58,144 nucleotides of DNA from the NCBI GenBank assembly GCA_944354265.1, contig CALVPX010000006.1:1-58144 (forward strand), read 5' to 3'. A program made the translations under genes and the position numbers. This document shows, one piece after another, positions 57,975-58,144 of this stretch; the first letter of the stretch is position 1; the number at the start of each line of letters is the position of its first letter. The stretch is from an uncultured Clostridia bacterium (GTDB lineage: Bacteria > Bacillota > Clostridia > Christensenellales > Borkfalkiaceae). Below the pieces are notes generated by a model, which had not been told where the DNA came from, did no database searches, and saw only the letters and a program-made list of their open reading frames with translations.

Positions 57975-58066
57975 CAGGCTCCTTTGTGCAAAGGGAGCTG
58001 GCACCCGAAGGGTGACTGATGGATTGTTCTCCTAATACGGCGCTTTGCGCCTACAATCCCCCCTTT
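57975..58066. repeat. D repeat interrupted by the IS terminus
   Basis: AGGCTCCTTTGTGCAAAGG, CACCCGAAGGGTG, GGCGCtttGCGCC and then AATCCCCCCTTT, where the usual ACACAAGGGGGG half is missing and the IS30-like element begins. Confidence 0.75.
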
Positions 58067-58070
58067 GATC

Positions 58071-58144
58071 GACAGATTGTCAAGCAAGTGCAACACATTA
58101 AGAGACAAAGACTTCAGCGGGAGTTAGCCAACCGAGACATTTGC
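58071..58144 (-). mobile_element. Right terminus of an IS30-family element with the transposase C-terminus (partial)
   Basis: On the minus strand a reading frame entering from the window edge encodes KCLGWLTPAEVFVS and stops at 58098-58100; this is the typical C-terminal signature of IS30-family transposases. It is followed by the terminal repeat GTGTTGCACTT...AATCTGTC ending at about 58071. The body of the element lies outside the window. It is related to, but not identical with, the terminus at positions 1-49. Confidence 0.85.

Noticed and set aside
1-58144. Composite transposon bounded by IS30-family ends
   Set aside because: The interior includes rpmE, prfA, prmC and rarA; the two termini are diverged; inward-facing ends at the window edges are better explained by assembly breaks or independent insertions.

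Overview
The window looks like a chromosomal segment of an uncultured, probably gut-associated Clostridia-type bacterium. The reasons are the monoderm gene set (YitT, MsmX-type sugar ABC importers, YhaN/YhaO-like and RarA proteins), near-consensus sigma-A promoters with 17-bp spacers, AGGAGG-type ribosome binding sites, and the order rpmE - DUF1385 - prmC - prfA. Placement below class is not supported by anything I can compute. TAA and TGA both act as stops and the genetic code looks standard. I see no tRNA, rRNA, CRISPR array or prophage.

Layout. 0.5-5 kb: a DtxR/MntR-type regulator, then prfA, a DUF1385-PrmC fusion and rpmE (all minus). 5-10 kb (plus): a zinc-family dehydrogenase lacking its catalytic-site residues, cardiolipin synthase, a HAD phosphatase, a YfcE-like phosphodiesterase and two tandem small membrane proteins. 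10-40 kb: a large pectin/uronate utilisation region. It holds GH105, GH28, a sugar ABC importer with four extra membrane proteins and an oversized lipoprotein, CE8 pectinesterase, uxaC-uxaA-uxaB, a second MsmX-type ATPase, kduI, a sugar isomerase-like protein, kdgK, an Eda-VOC fusion and kduD. It is interrupted by a P-type ATPase preceded by a yybP-ykoY (Mn2+) riboswitch. 40-44.6 kb: polysaccharide deacetylase, MATE pump, AraC regulator, YitT protein. 44.7-49.8 kb: two AT-richer islands, each with a small XRE regulator and palindromic operators; one controls a patatin-like lipase with zinc-ribbon membrane proteins, the other a SLOG-family protein. 49.9-58 kb: asparaginase, rarA, an SbcD/YhaN-like nuclease pair behind a LysR regulator, and an aldo-keto reductase.

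The pectin genes form a complete intracellular route. Oligogalacturonides are imported by the ABC system, demethylated by CE8 and cut by GH28 and GH105. Galacturonate then goes through UxaC, UxaB and UxaA to KDG; unsaturated ends go through KduI and KduD to KDG; KdgK and Eda give pyruvate and glyceraldehyde-3-phosphate. None of the three depolymerising enzymes has a visible signal peptide.

The most unusual content is intergenic. Almost every gap is packed with hairpin-forming repeats of several families, nested inside one another. They include arrays of short hairpins joined by a constant 7-nt linker, a ~120-nt mobile element whose stems covary between copies, and repeats bracketed by copy-specific perfectly complementary flanks. 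Both window ends carry inward-facing 3' ends of IS30-family elements sitting in or beside one of these repeats.
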